64,000 nucleotides of DNA, taken from assembly GCA_012845835.1 (NCBI GenBank), contig JABAKD010000018.1, positions 5,821,862 through 5,885,861 on the forward strand. Reading direction: 5' to 3'. Source of the DNA: Undaria pinnatifida (taxonomy: Eukaryota; Sar; Phaeophyceae; Laminariales; Alariaceae). The notes under the pieces were generated by a model. That model made no database searches. It was not told where the DNA came from and saw only the letters and a program-made list of their open reading frames with translations. The position numbers were made by a program, and so were the translations under genes. Positions 43,866 through 55,536 of this stretch are shown in pieces (position 1 is the stretch's first letter; every line of letters begins with the position of its first letter).

Positions 43866-45878
43866 GTCAAGTGGTGTATACCAGGTACACGTTGAGGGTT
43901 AAGGACGTTGAAATAAAGTGCTTTTTTCGGGAGTTTTTCGCAAATTTTTGGGCGGTTTTTGTTACGATTCGCCGAGCCCTGGGGGCATTCCCTTGCAGGA
44001 ATTAGCGAGCAGGGATACAAAGAGCCCCCAAACTGCATTTGGGCGTAGCTGAAGCTCAAACCATAGCACTGCTCAAGCCCAATATTCTCTCCCTCTCTCG
44101 GTGGGTGCTCGATATACTGAGGACACACAACCCGCAATACGCGCGATCGGAGTATCACACACAGCTTGCAAAGATGAGTTTCGACAAAATCTTCGATCTC
44201 ACAGCTGGAGTGTAATTTTATTTTTTAAATATACTGCTGTGCCGAGTATGCGGTATAATATGTACCTGGTACCCAATTGCAGCAGTAGCGCACTCAGTTC
44301 GACGTACGAGTATAATGTTATGTACTTGAAGCCCATACCTGACGCGATGAATTACGTCCAACTACCCTATCCCTGTATGGTACTCCATATGCCTTTATAC
44401 GACGGTTGCAAATTGTTATCTTTGATTGTTGTTGTTGTTGTTCTCACATTAACTCGCATAATCACGTCCGTGGTCACAGGACAGGCTCCAGTCACTCTAG
44501 AGCTGAGGAATACCCCAGGGAAAAACACATTAATAGCTGCGTATCACAGATTGCCAGACGTGGTTGTTCGGAACTTGAAGACCATAAAAATATAAAAATG
44601 GATTGGAGCTACTGCATTGATGGCTCGAAAGGTCAGAAAGGTAAAGAGATAATGTCACCCTATAAAACTAGCGCGCGGGGGAAGGGGCTGTAGACAACCA
44701 TTGGGAGCTTTAGTCATTTGGTAGAGCCTTGCAGTGCAATCGAACAACCATGCCTGGTGGGTAGGTGTAACCCCCCCCCCCCTTCCCCGCCGCCCCTATC
44801 ATCGCCTTAGACCAGCACCACGCGTGCAGTAAGCTCCTATTCATGTATTCGACCTAAAAATTATGGAACCCCGGCAACCCCATCTTCCAACTTCCCCCGC
44901 CCTTCCCCTTACCGGTCATACGACCATGTACGCGACAAACTGGTGCGTTCCACAGTAGTCGTCATATTGTGTCCCCCTCAACAAGAGGTTTTATAGTTTC
45001 CGTGCACAGATGATTATCATCACCGTGTTGATCCTGGTACAAGCTAGTTTTAAGGGGAGAGTCGGCCTACAGGTATATCCTGAATGAATTCACACATCCA
45101 GCAACATGCGATCGGAGTATCACATGCAGCTTGCAAATGTGAGTTTCGACGAATGTTCGATCTCACAGCTGCAGCCAACATTATTTGTGCATAAAATACA
45201 TATAATACCACACTCGTACACGCCTGGTACCATGTAGCAACGTACGGTAGAGTAACGACTTACAGCGGGATCAGGCATCAGTCACCTGGTAAGGTCTTGC
45301 AGGATCCTGAGTACGAGGCGCCGGCAAGCAAGTATCACGCCTTGTGCATTTTGAGGAGGTATCTGGCCATATTTCCAAATACAACCATTTCGTCTATTCT
45401 TAGAATTAAAAAACAAAAGCAGCGCTGCGATGGCATTTCCCCCACTCCCTCTGAAATGTGACGCGCACTACTACTTTCAGTCTAGATTAAACAAGCGAAC
45501 TACTCCATTTCTAACTCCTAAAATAATCCTATTCTGACTCCAAGTGTTTTGTCCTCATGTCGGGAGTGCGGTGCCAAAAGGGTTTTAACCCCTCTAGAGC
45601 CCCCGAACCTCTCCCTATACTAAAGCCGAGTGATTTTGTCCCCCAAAACGGGTTTCCAGTTGTAAAGGAGATAAGTGCTGTCCGAAACTTGCCCACATGA
45701 CCTACGGAAAATAACATTTCCCCGATGCTAGGACTCCGAGCATCTCCCTCTCGCCAGTTTTAGAAAGATAAGGTCATAGGCCATTTATCTTCGCTTTGGA
45801 TATTTTTGAGTCGACACATGCATTGTGTCGAAAAAAAACCCTTTCACAAGTCAAACTCCTCCAGATTCCGCGAACATG

Positions 45879-45941
45879 GTCGAAATTGGTAAAATGGTAA
45901 TTTCTCGCGCTGCTGACACGAGTTCAAACCCAGACTTCGAC
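45879..45941 (+). ncRNA. tRNA-like sequence with A and B boxes
   Basis: 63 nt. GTCGAA/TTCGAC can pair as an acceptor stem. The A box TGGTAAAATGG fits TRGYNNARNNG; the B box GTTCAAACC fits GWTCRANNC. It is about 10 nt shorter than a standard tRNA and lacks a full anticodon arm, so it is more likely a SINE head or tRNA fossil than a working tRNA. Confidence 0.4.
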
Positions 45942-46029
45942 ATAGCCAAGCACTATTAATAGTATACGAATGCATCTGGACCTCTGTTGTCACCGTTAGT
46001 GGCATGTCACACGCACGCAGCAGAGTATG

Positions 46030-47250
46030 GGTACCAAGAGCCTCGTATACAAGCACTCAAAATCACACTCTGTGCCGATGTCATATGACCATGCAAAATT
46101 TCCTGTAGGGGGCCTCCCTTGCAGATCCAACGCCCCCTACACCTCCTGGAGGCCATCACGAACAGCGTATACGTTGGTCGGGAGATGGTCTGAGGTCTGT
46201 GTGGAGCGCCAGCGTGGTTCTCCTGGTCGAGGCTAGACCGGAACGGGTTTAAGACGAGGCCCTGAGCCATACGTCATCGACTATTTATCGGATTACAACC
46301 TGAACAAAAGCGCGCAGAGCGCGGACTCGCGGATGCCGATGTGAAGTGTCTATGGTTCTTGCGATACTTGGTTGAGCTTCCAGGCATCCGCCGTTGCAGA
46401 GTTGTTGTGCAGGACGCCACCCCCAAATCTGAGGCTCTCTCTGTCTGCGGGCTGTTCCAGCAGGGGTTTTCAAAAACGTTAATATTAGCATGTTTTGCCA
46501 TTCAGCCGCATGAAACGCTTCTTTGCCTTGACCGAAGGGGACCCTTAACCCCTTTACAACTGGAAACCCTTTTTTGGGGACAAAATTACTTGGATTTAGT
46601 ATAGGGAGGGGTTCAGGGGCTCTAAAGGGGCTCCAAACCCTTCCATTCTCAAGGCAGCAAGAGAAAGCACGAGGCAAGCGTAAATAGAGCGCTTCGAGTA
46701 CTGCTGCTACGCACCGTACCGTCATCAGTATGCTGGGCTCGACAGTGCAGGTGCGCTTTACGATACGATTGCGTATGACTATTCGTGTAGTCTTAAAGAG
46801 CTAATGATACACCCTCTGCAACATAGTAAAACAATAAGCCCGTCCGACTCTTGGGACTTGGGGGAAGGTATGCCATGCAGGAGAAAAAAGCAAAACCATC
46901 ATCAACCCTCGACGCTTCGACGCTGGACGTTTGACGCCCCCGACGTATGCAGTCAATGAACTACCTCGACATTCTTCAGTCGCTAAGAAAAACAACGCTG
47001 AAAAGCCCAAAAGGGAACACAGACAACAGCAATACCTGGTACTTGGTACACAAGGAGCAAGAGTAACAGAACACATGTTATACTCGCCATCAAATGCCAG
47101 GTACAGTATAGACATCATAGCCCTGATAACGACGTAACGACTACAGCAAGCACTACGTCACACGCAACCCTCCCGCGATACAACCCCGAGGGCCAGCAGG
47201 AATCCATGGGGGTTGAATTGGCCGACTTTGGAAGAGGCAACGACCTCGAG
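46030..47250. other. No gene recognised
   Basis: One MITE-C copy (46545-46632). Remaining frames lack exon signals. Confidence 0.35.
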
Positions 47251-47534
47251 TACTGCTTGCTACTGAACATGACCCCCTCCGTTTAAATGAGAACTTGAAC
47301 AATGAGTCTGAAGAGTAAGCATCATCATCCGACTGATCAACTGCTGTGGCACAAGCAGCAGCGGACCCCAGGAGATTACTGGCAGAACGGAGCCCGAAGG
47401 GCTGCAGCAGCAGCGCTTTGGAGATCGGTTGAGAAAGGGCGAGAGAGAGAGACAGAGTTTTAGAGAGAGGGAGACGCTAGTATCGGGTGAAAGACCTTTC
47501 GCCGTACGTCTCCGGTCGGTATTTTCGAAGCATA

Positions 47535-47680
47535 TCCCTGTTTCGAAGTTTGTGACCACAAGGCTTGTGTCTCTCTCGGGGTCAAGAATCGGAAAGGACA
47601 TTGGATGAGCTGGATGTCGATCGGTAGAAAAAACGGTTTACCGGTACATGTGGAGGGCACACACGCGCCCACACATCGCA
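47535..47680 (+). repeat. Dispersed repeat R5, copy 1
   Basis: TTTGTGACCACA.GGCTTGTGTCTCTC, AAGAATCGGAAAGGACATTGG.TG.GCTGGATGTCGA. Matches 59225-59345 and 59700-59770. Two copies share GTAGAA.AACGGTTTA, and one of them then has (CA)n. Confidence 0.75.
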
Positions 47681-47899
47681 GTCATCTACCGTAGGTCGCA
47701 GGGAGCAACAGGATTCAGTACATTTTTTTTTTCGCTCATGCGAAACGGATTCAACATTCCGTTCACGGACGAACGGATAACTTAATCCTCTCGTTCACGG
47801 ATGAACGCAAAACTTAATCCTCTTGCCTCTTGCTCCTAGGGCTTCGCTCTTTTGTAAGGCAACGCCGCTTCAGAAATCGGCCTACGAAGGGTGGAAAAG

Positions 47900-47999
47900 A
47901 GAGACGCTTGCATTGTAATAGTGAAGACGTTTCGCTTTACTAAGTCGCGTTCATCTGAGAGCGTGGCCCCCGGTTCGACTCGACGTCTCTGACGATTTT
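47900..47999 (+). ncRNA. Weak tRNA-like Pol III unit
   Basis: AGAGACG (47900) can pair with CGTCTCT (47984-47990). The A box TAGTGAAGACG (47919) and B box GTTCGACTC (47973) fit consensus, and eight T follow. The T-arm does not fold, so this is not a normal tRNA. Confidence 0.25.
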
Positions 48000-48733
48000 T
48001 TTTCTTGGCCTGGAATCATATCTTAGCGTGGAGGATACGCCAAGTGTGGGTAGGCCTACGCCTCTAGCCTTCACTCTTACGTCCCAAGTACCCGTCGTAT
48101 GACATTAAGGTAAAACTAGGGAGCGAGAGGATTCAATATTCGGATGATACGAAACGGATTGAATATTCCGTCTTCCATCATGGACAGACTGTTGGATCCT
48201 CTTGCTGCATGCTCCCTTGGTGTAGCCACAACACCTGTACCAGACTGTCCACTATCCACTACTAGGTGTGGAACACTAGGCACTACACCTTTGGCAGCGC
48301 CCGTTTTCCCTCGCTTGGCATGTCTCATCGGCATCTTTGCGTCATGGGACACACATCTCCGCCAGAGTGTCTGCCATTGCCATGCTAAAAACGATCTATG
48401 ATAAAGTGTGAACTTGCCGGATACCTTGCTCTGAATGCTGATTTCTTGGGTCATTCATCCATGCACGAAACATGAGGGATGGTACTTACACGCTCTCGGT
48501 GTTATAATTATCTGCCTATCGCTTCGTGGCGGCTGGTTTTTTCACGATACTGGAGTAGACGCAGCTCTAGTCCGTGCGGTTACAAGATGGCGTACTGCTG
48601 CTGCTGTGTACCGCTGCTGTATTGCTGCACGCCGAAGGTATGTGTCTGTTGAGCATGTGGTGTGCGACGCTGCGAAGCAACTTCCATCGTAGATAGCGTT
48701 TGGTTTGATATTATGCACCCGACAACAACTCAC

Positions 48734-49005
48734 TTCTCACTCAATCGCTTCATCGCCGCCTCTACTTCCTCCGGCGAAGCCTCGCCTCCCTTTCCACTCC
48801 CCGTTCCTGCAGAAGGAACTCCACCCTTCCCAGCCGCACCAGCCCCCTGAGCTTCTGGTTCTGTTACTCTTGATCTTACTGAAACCCTTGCTTGTGTTTC
48901 TGGTATCGTAGTTGACGACAGAGGTCGCCTCACGAGGGCCAAGCGTACTGCCGGGGCACTGCGGCTGCAAGCACGCAAACGAAGAGCATGGCGGCAGTAG
49001 GACAT
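48734..49005 (-). CDS. First exon of a gene with a mitochondrial-type leader
   Basis: ATG at 49005. Residues 1-35 (MSYCRHALRLRACSRSAPAV then RLALVRRPLSSTT) are Arg/Ser/Ala-rich without acidic residues, a classic mitochondrial presequence. Then come Gly/Ala/Thr residues and SPEEVEAAMKRLSE. A strong donor AA|GTGAGT ends the exon at 48734; if not spliced, the frame stops one codon later, giving 91 residues. No downstream exon recognised. Starts 558 bp from the plus-strand gene at 49564. Confidence 0.45.
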
Positions 49006-49563
49006 CCTTTGCCCCCCTTGAGATCTGCACTCAAGGTTCCTGGTGTGATGGCCTCGTTTGATCCTCGGGTTCCCGTCTGTGGAACGCGAAACGAGAAACG
49101 AGTTTCAACTTCAGGGGTTTGGTATAGAAATATATTCTCATCCGAAGCGGGGAGAATATTAATTTCCCCCCACTTAAAACCGTCAAGAAAGCAGATCTGA
49201 GATCTACGCCTTCTACGTATGTACAACTTTGTCAACTATTATTGATGAGTGAATTCACGCGAGCATCAGGTGCAGTAAAGCCGCGTTCACATCATCACAT
49301 TCTTCACGGTCTCCACCCACTCACTGCTGCTGTCCATTCTCTGCGCCTACAGCTGCCTGTTTACCTTCGCGAGATATCCAACCCCTGAGGCGGCGCGTGC
49401 AACGTAAAGTGGAGAGGGAGGCGCGGTAGGCAAGAGGCGAGAGCGAGAGGCTTTATCGTTGTGTGCAGCCCTGGAATTATTTTCCTGGGATTTGACATCC
49501 ATCTCCAAGTTCAGAAAATCACCTTCTGGTGGGATATCCAGGCACAACTCAAGAAGAGGCAAA
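49006..49563. promoter_or_regulatory. Possible bidirectional promoter interval
   Basis: Separates two divergently oriented predicted first exons. No element can be assigned from sequence alone. Confidence 0.25.
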
Positions 49564-49627
49564 ATGAAGTCTGCTTTCGCGACACTGGTGTTGCTCTTCT
49601 CGCTCTTCACGTGCACGGCTGCCCAAA
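49564..49627 (+). CDS. First exon of a secreted-protein gene
   Basis: ATG follows GAGGCAAA. The 21 codons MKSAFATLVLLFSLFTCTAAQ are a textbook signal peptide (Lys, hydrophobic core, TAA cleavage region). The exon ends at donor CAAA|GTGAGT, phase 1. A candidate next exon is 50158-50228 (acceptor GTCTCAG, donor GCGC|GTGAGC), Cys-containing, but I cannot confirm it. Confidence 0.45.
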
Positions 49628-50767
49628 GTGAGTGGTGCTAGAAGGCCTCTACGTATACCGTTCTCCCTCGTAGTAGAAGTGGATGCTTTGCAGCGTTTGT
49701 GGGCCTACGGTTCGTTGTGGGCAGTCGACCATGTCGTCGTGTATCATAGCCGAAAAATGAAGCATTGTTCTATGGGAAAAGCCGAAAACGCACGCACGCA
49801 GAAGCTCGCGCTTTCTCCGTATCATAACATAAACAACAACATCGTCGCGAGATTCTATGAAACATAACAAAGAAACTTCGTTTTTTCGTCTTGTGTTTTC
49901 TGAATACTGACTGTAAATGTACCGACCATGTTGCTGTCATCATGCACCCCCTCGACAAACTACTTGGAATCAGTGTGGGATTTTCTTGCAGCAGTTACGC
50001 ACTTACCCACTGTCCGGACATTTAATAACTATTTCAATTTAAATACTAATATTAAACGGTCATTATATTCATGACATAGTTGCTCTGGTATGTACGCTGG
50101 AAAGGGAAATACAGAGGATCAACATCAATCACACCATTGAATGCTGACATGTCTCAGCGGGCTCCCATATGCGGACATGCCCTGCCCTGCTGAGTGTGCT
50201 TCTTTCGGACGAACCGTGCAGGCGCGCGTGAGCCGCTTGCCTCGCGGGTATGGGTTATATCCAGCAAGCACCTCGCCCGCCCGTGCCGTCACCGCGAAGA
50301 AGGGGCGTGTATGGCAGGAACTCCTCCTCTTCCTGTCGGAGCAACTCTTGGCTCTTTCAACTTTTGATCATCCCAAGCGATCTTTTCCAAGGAACGAGAT
50401 TTCATTTCATTTTATATTTTGTTTTGCACACAAAAAAACAAAACAAACTTGATGAATGCGGTATTTATAGTGCACTCAAAGCGTCTGCTGCTTGCTGCTG
50501 CCGCTGCTTCTGTTTTTGCCGTTGCTCGGCTGCTGCTGCTGCTGCTGCTGCTCTGCTTCTTTCTGATGTGCTACGGTATAGCACGCTAGGTATCACACCG
50601 CCTCGCGTACGATTTCTGAGGCCATACGAGGAGCGATACGTTTAAAATCTCAATCAGATGCTCGCATTGACGAGAGCTTTTCTTTCAACAGCGTTTTCAT
50701 AGTGTGCGTCCCCCTTCGTTTTGGTGTGGAGAAAAGCGTCTGCGTATGAACTTCGTCCTTGTTCAAA

Positions 50768-51060
50768 TTGCTGTCCTCACATTAACTCGCATCAAGTCCG
50801 TGGTCACAGGACAGGCTCTAAGTCACTCAGGAGCTGAGGAATACCCTAGGGAAAAACACGAACAAAAACAAAGGTGGTACACGCATACATCACAGCTGAC
50901 GCAATTCATGCCTCCACCAGAAACATATAAAAGTGAAATCGGGAGTCAGCCTACGACGTGCCAGGTCCATACTGGTGCATACGTCTCACTACTCGCGCCT
51001 GGAAATCCGACTATATACACCGCTTGCCACCCAAGAAAGACTACCACGTATATATTGCAC
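50768..51060 (-). mobile_element. SINE-2 copy, near full length
   Basis: Reverse orientation of 7962-8265, including the head TATACCGCTTGCCACCCA region. An A/G-rich stretch (51115-51210) and a SINE-1 copy follow. Confidence 0.75.
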
Positions 51061-51340
51061 GTAGTACCTATCACTAGTCTACGCTTACGCACGACAGACG
51101 CAAGTCAATTGGAAAAAAGAAACAAGGAAAAAGAAGAGAAGATAAGGGGAAGGAAAGAAAACACAAGACAAGAAGAGGAAGCAAGGAAACGAACGAGAGA
51201 AAAATAAAAAAAGTCATACTAGCAAACCCTAGGAACTGGCTAAATACGGCATTGATTGGGCTCATAGAGGGTATCAAGTGCATCATCCTATTAGGGCGTG
51301 TGGTACCTTGCTCGTTACGACGCCATTAATATGTATACGC

Positions 51341-51622
51341 GTTTTTTTTTCCGCACACTTGTCGTACTTTCCAGCTTCTTCTGGACAAACCGTGGTCACA
51401 GGTGTCATCCCTTCTTCCCCCCGGTTCTTGCCTTCAATTTTTATCGCGCATAGGGTTCAGCAATCCCACTTGCTCGTCGATTTTTCATCGAGCGTTTTGC
51501 TAACTCACGCTCTCGCGCTTTCCGCAAGTCAATTTGTGCACAAGAAAAAGTCCCCACGAATTTTTATACGAGTATGCACTCGAGGAGATTCGATCTCACG
51601 AAACTGACCTGACCCTGGTATA
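51341..51622 (-). mobile_element. SINE-1 copy 3
   Basis: Poly-T at the left equals a poly-A tail on the minus strand. Body and B box (reverse complement GAGATCGAATCTCC) are present. Confidence 0.8.
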
Positions 51623-53207
51623 CGCTATGCACCAGCTCGGCTCTGTTTTTTTGCCGCCTGAATAACGAATGCCACGAAACCGCCAGACATTGATTGGTTG
51701 CATTCATTACTCAGCTGGCGGGGAATATTACCACAGACAGAGCAGAGGCGGAAGGATGACTTTTCCCCCGTCCCATATAGTCCCGCTCCGCCCTGCCCCT
51801 GCCCGTCCCGGCCCACTGGCGACCGTTCGCAAAGAGTCGCGCCCCCGCATCTCAACGGCAAACAGGCCAACAAGTTGCAACGTGTTTCCGTAAGGTCTGG
51901 TGTCTGGTGGTGGTGGTGGTGCTCATGCCGGTGGTGTCGCGATGCGTGGTACGGGACGATACGTGCTGCGGTCCCCTCTCCCCATCAAGCACAGAAATAA
52001 AGAAATGGAATCCAGCAAACCTCGGTTCAACTACGATTTACCAGGCACTCACGTATACTGATACGAAGTATTAGTATTATATCATGCGAATACATACAGC
52101 CGCGCGTATTGTAGTCGTTTTCCCTCACCCACGCACCCAGGGCATCCGATTCGATGAGCATAACAATCGAAATTGTTGTTTTCTCACGAAATAACGGGTG
52201 CTGCGGCCTTTGCGCAGTTAGTCGTTGTCGTTGCGCTGATTTTTCTCTACGACAACCACGAACCACGATTTTTCACCTCATTAGCACGAACATCTCGACG
52301 ATATGTTCCCACACACGTCAGTGTAATTCGTTAACATCAGTCATTCTCGTTAGTGCCCCCCCTGGTTGTGCAGAAAATCGGACCTGAAATTAATCCCAGG
52401 AGTTGTGTTTTCTTGTGGGGTGTCTTATCTTGCAGGGGGTGTTATCCTGCGTGCTTACGGTACTCTGTATCTGTATAATGAGATTCATTTATCGCAATGG
52501 GGGTTGTTATTCTCCCATTAACTCGCATAATCAAGTACGCGGTCGCAGGACAGGCTCCAGTCACTCTGGAGCTGAGGAATACCCCAGGGAAAAAACACAA
52601 ACCAAAGGTGGTACACGCATACCTGGTATATCTATCACAGCTGACGCAACTCATGCCTCCACCAGAAACATATAAAAGTGTATCTTGCAGGCGGTGCTAT
52701 CTTGCCGGGGTTGCTGTGTAGGGTGATGACAATACAGAGTAGTATCATCAGCACAGCAGTAGATCAGTACAGCGCTATTCATGAGCAGTTTGGGCTTCGT
52801 ATCGCAGCAGGCAAGAGAAGTTCTCATAAACAGCACCTGGTGGTGCATAAAGTCATACCCTGTACATAAAAGTCTCTGTTTGCAGAGAGAGTTCGTTATG
52901 ATCGCTGGATATTGTTCTTAGTGGCATACACACTTGGCCCATTACCTGCTACCAGAGGCATATTATGTGGTCGGCCGTTTTCGTACCAGACTAAGTGTAT
53001 AACATGTACCAGGTACAAATTTAATACTCTGGATTTGATGTACTACTGGTACTGGAGGGCCTCCGTAATTTTTTGTCGTGCGCTACACCTGGTATGTCTC
53101 ATCCATCGAGTTTGTCACATGGACTCCTACTATAATAGTTGGATGCTGACCATTATATGAATGAATACGAGTAGCTCTGTAAAAGAAAACCAGCTTAGAA
53201 TTTACCG

Positions 53208-53395
53208 CCGGTAGGGACAGCTCGCGCTATCGCTATCATAGGAACTGAAGGACACGCCAGCTAGCGCTGGATTGTGAATGCAATTGAGCTGAATTGACAC
53301 ACGACGTGTGTAAGAATGCATGAAAGTGTGGTGACGTTGAGCTTTATTTTCCATTTTTCCTCACCCGCCGGAGGATGAAAAAAACAAACAAGCAA
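53208..53395. repeat. Dispersed repeat R7, copy 2
   Basis: See 5820-5990; about 80 percent identical by eye. Confidence 0.75.
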
Positions 53396-53984
53396 ACCTT
53401 ACGAGAATCTTCTTAAAGATATTGTGAAAAAACGTAAAACTGACCATCATACTGATCCTTGCTAGATGCAGCAAAAACGGCGTCGCGTGTGCAAAAAGTA
53501 AACTTGACACAACGATGCTGCAAACACAGCAGCGGCGATGTCTCTACCTTTATCTCCAGCGTCTGTTTGTGTGTACCGCTTGTTGTGGCCTCTCGATATT
53601 TCGGTCATATCCCTCTCGCACGGCCACCCCCCACGTGGGCTATGGGGCCATGGCGGATCCTTTCATACCGACATGTACAGCAGGTATCGCGGTTCTAGAG
53701 CTCCCTGGAAAAGAGCATTCGGGACTTCACAGCTGGACTGGAAACCCGTTTTTGGGGACAAACTACTTGATGCTAGTATAGGGAGGGGTTTGGGGGTTGT
53801 GAACGGTCAAATCGGTTTGTCGCGCCCTGTCGTACCTATACTGAAGCCTTTAGATGATACCCAAGCTGAAATAAGAGCGGTTCGGAGATAAGAGCGGTCA
53901 AGTTCGGGTGTCATGGGGTGCTCTTAAACCGGGGTACCCCCTGTAGTCCTTTGGCCTCCCCTTTCCCCCCTCCAGCACGGGTTC

Positions 53985-54420
53985 CACGGTGCTCGCCGAC
54001 TACATGCATTCTCGTCCCGTTCATCGTGAAAAGAAGGGTCGGGTTCGTTTTTTACTTGCCTCTCCTCCCTCTGAAGAATGTCAAGGTTACCGCATACGCA
54101 TTCGCTATTTCTGCTGCCGGTTAACTCCCGCGGGGTCCCGCCTCTCGCTCCCCGCGGGCACCGAGACGGCGTGAGTTATCGTCTCATGTATCATGAAAAG
54201 GAGGGTCGGGTTCGGTTGTTACTTGATTCTCCTCCCGAATTGATGCACAAAAAGCAATGCCATGGATACGGCATTCGCTATTTTTGCTGCTTGATAACTC
54301 TCGCCCGGTCCCACCTTCCCCCTCCCCCTCGCGGCCACCACCAAGACAGCGTGGGTTATCGTATATTTTGTAATGAAAAGCAGGGTTGGGGTCGGGTTTT
54401 AATTCCCCCCCCCCCTCCCC
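53985..54420. repeat. 165-bp tandem repeat, 2.5 units
   Basis: (T)GAAAAG.AGGGT.GGGTTCG, CGCATTCGCTATTT.TGCTGC and GGTTATCGT recur with GC-rich CCC spacers. Confidence 0.75.
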
Positions 54421-54659
54421 CCCTCCCACTTTGATGATGCCCACCAGGTAGGTTTTTGACTTTCGAGACACACGTGGGGTGTGTACTTGTGTATCGGTTT
54501 GTTCATTTTCTCTGCGTGTAGATGTCCGCAGACAGGACAGTTTGAAATGTCGAAATTATTTGGTCATGGTGGTAGTTGCTTTTTTTCTGTACGGCATACG
54601 ATACTGATTCGCATGTTGCATGGGCCGCCTGCCTTGTTGTTCTCCTGGTCTATATTACT

Positions 54660-54790
54660 ACAACACTTCTTGTTTAGGATACAGAGTGTATTTTCTGCCT
54701 TGTCTGTACAGCATACGATACTGACATGTACAACATGGCATCGTATGGTATGTATGATACAAAATTGCATCGTATTGTACACATGTATTC
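54660..54790. repeat. Palindromic GCATACGATACTGA / CATCGTATGGTATG cluster
   Basis: CAGCATACGATACTGA-like words recur at 54592 and 54709, and CATCGTAT(G/T)GTA at 54740 and 54768. Confidence 0.5.
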
Positions 54791-55179
54791 TATGATATCA
54801 TGAAGTGGAAATTGGAAATATATGCCATGAGTCGCAAGCAGCCAGACAAGAGACATTCGATTTCCGGGTATACTAATTCGTAAATCGAAGTATAACATGG
54901 TATATATGTATCATATGTGCAATCTTATATTAGGTCTTGGCTCGTGAAAAATTTCCTGAAAACGAGCGACCGGTGTAGTAGGCAGCTTGTAAAGATGAGC
55001 ATCGATCCTATATTCGTCGAGCTCACAGCTTTTGTAAGAGTCATTTTGCTACAACTATGTACCCGGCATCAATAAATGCATAGATTATATAAAGATGAGT
55101 TTCGACGGAATCTTCGATCTCACAGATGTACCTATTTTTTATTTTCATGACATGCCTGGTATTGTTGAGCTATTAGTGG

Positions 55180-55536
55180 GGTATTAGTCGTTTGACCACT
55201 TGCAAAAGGTTGACCAATTGCCTACCCAAACTAAGCCTTATAACACCCCCCCCCGCCTGAAACGGCGGGATAGGAGGTCGGCTGGACATACGGGCGGACG
55301 TGTCAATATCCAAGCGGTTTCATTTCCTGGGGATACCGGGGAGAATATTTTTCAAGTTAGACGTGGAGGAAGTCTGGAAAAGTTTATTATGGTGGATGTG
55401 GGACTCGAACCTACGACCCAAAAAAAAACGGTCTGTCGACGACGCCATTTAGTAGGGTATTAGTGGGGGTATTAGTCCGTTTGACCACTTGCAAAAGGTT
55501 AATCAATAGCTTACCCAAACCAAGCCTTATAACAGT
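55180..55536. repeat. 260-bp spaced direct repeat around a tRNA-like 3' half
   Basis: GTATTAGT.CGTTTGACCACTTG then CAAAAGGTT...CTTATAACA occurs at 55183-55245 and 55462-55533. Between them, minus 55385-55442 ends GTAGGTTCGAGTCCCACAT then CCACCA, a perfect B box with an acceptor-like 3' end. The 5' half does not fold as tRNA. Confidence 0.6.

Noticed and set aside
47900-47991. Functional class II tRNA
   Set aside because: The 7-bp acceptor and both boxes are present, but the T arm cannot pair and only three bases separate the T loop from the acceptor.
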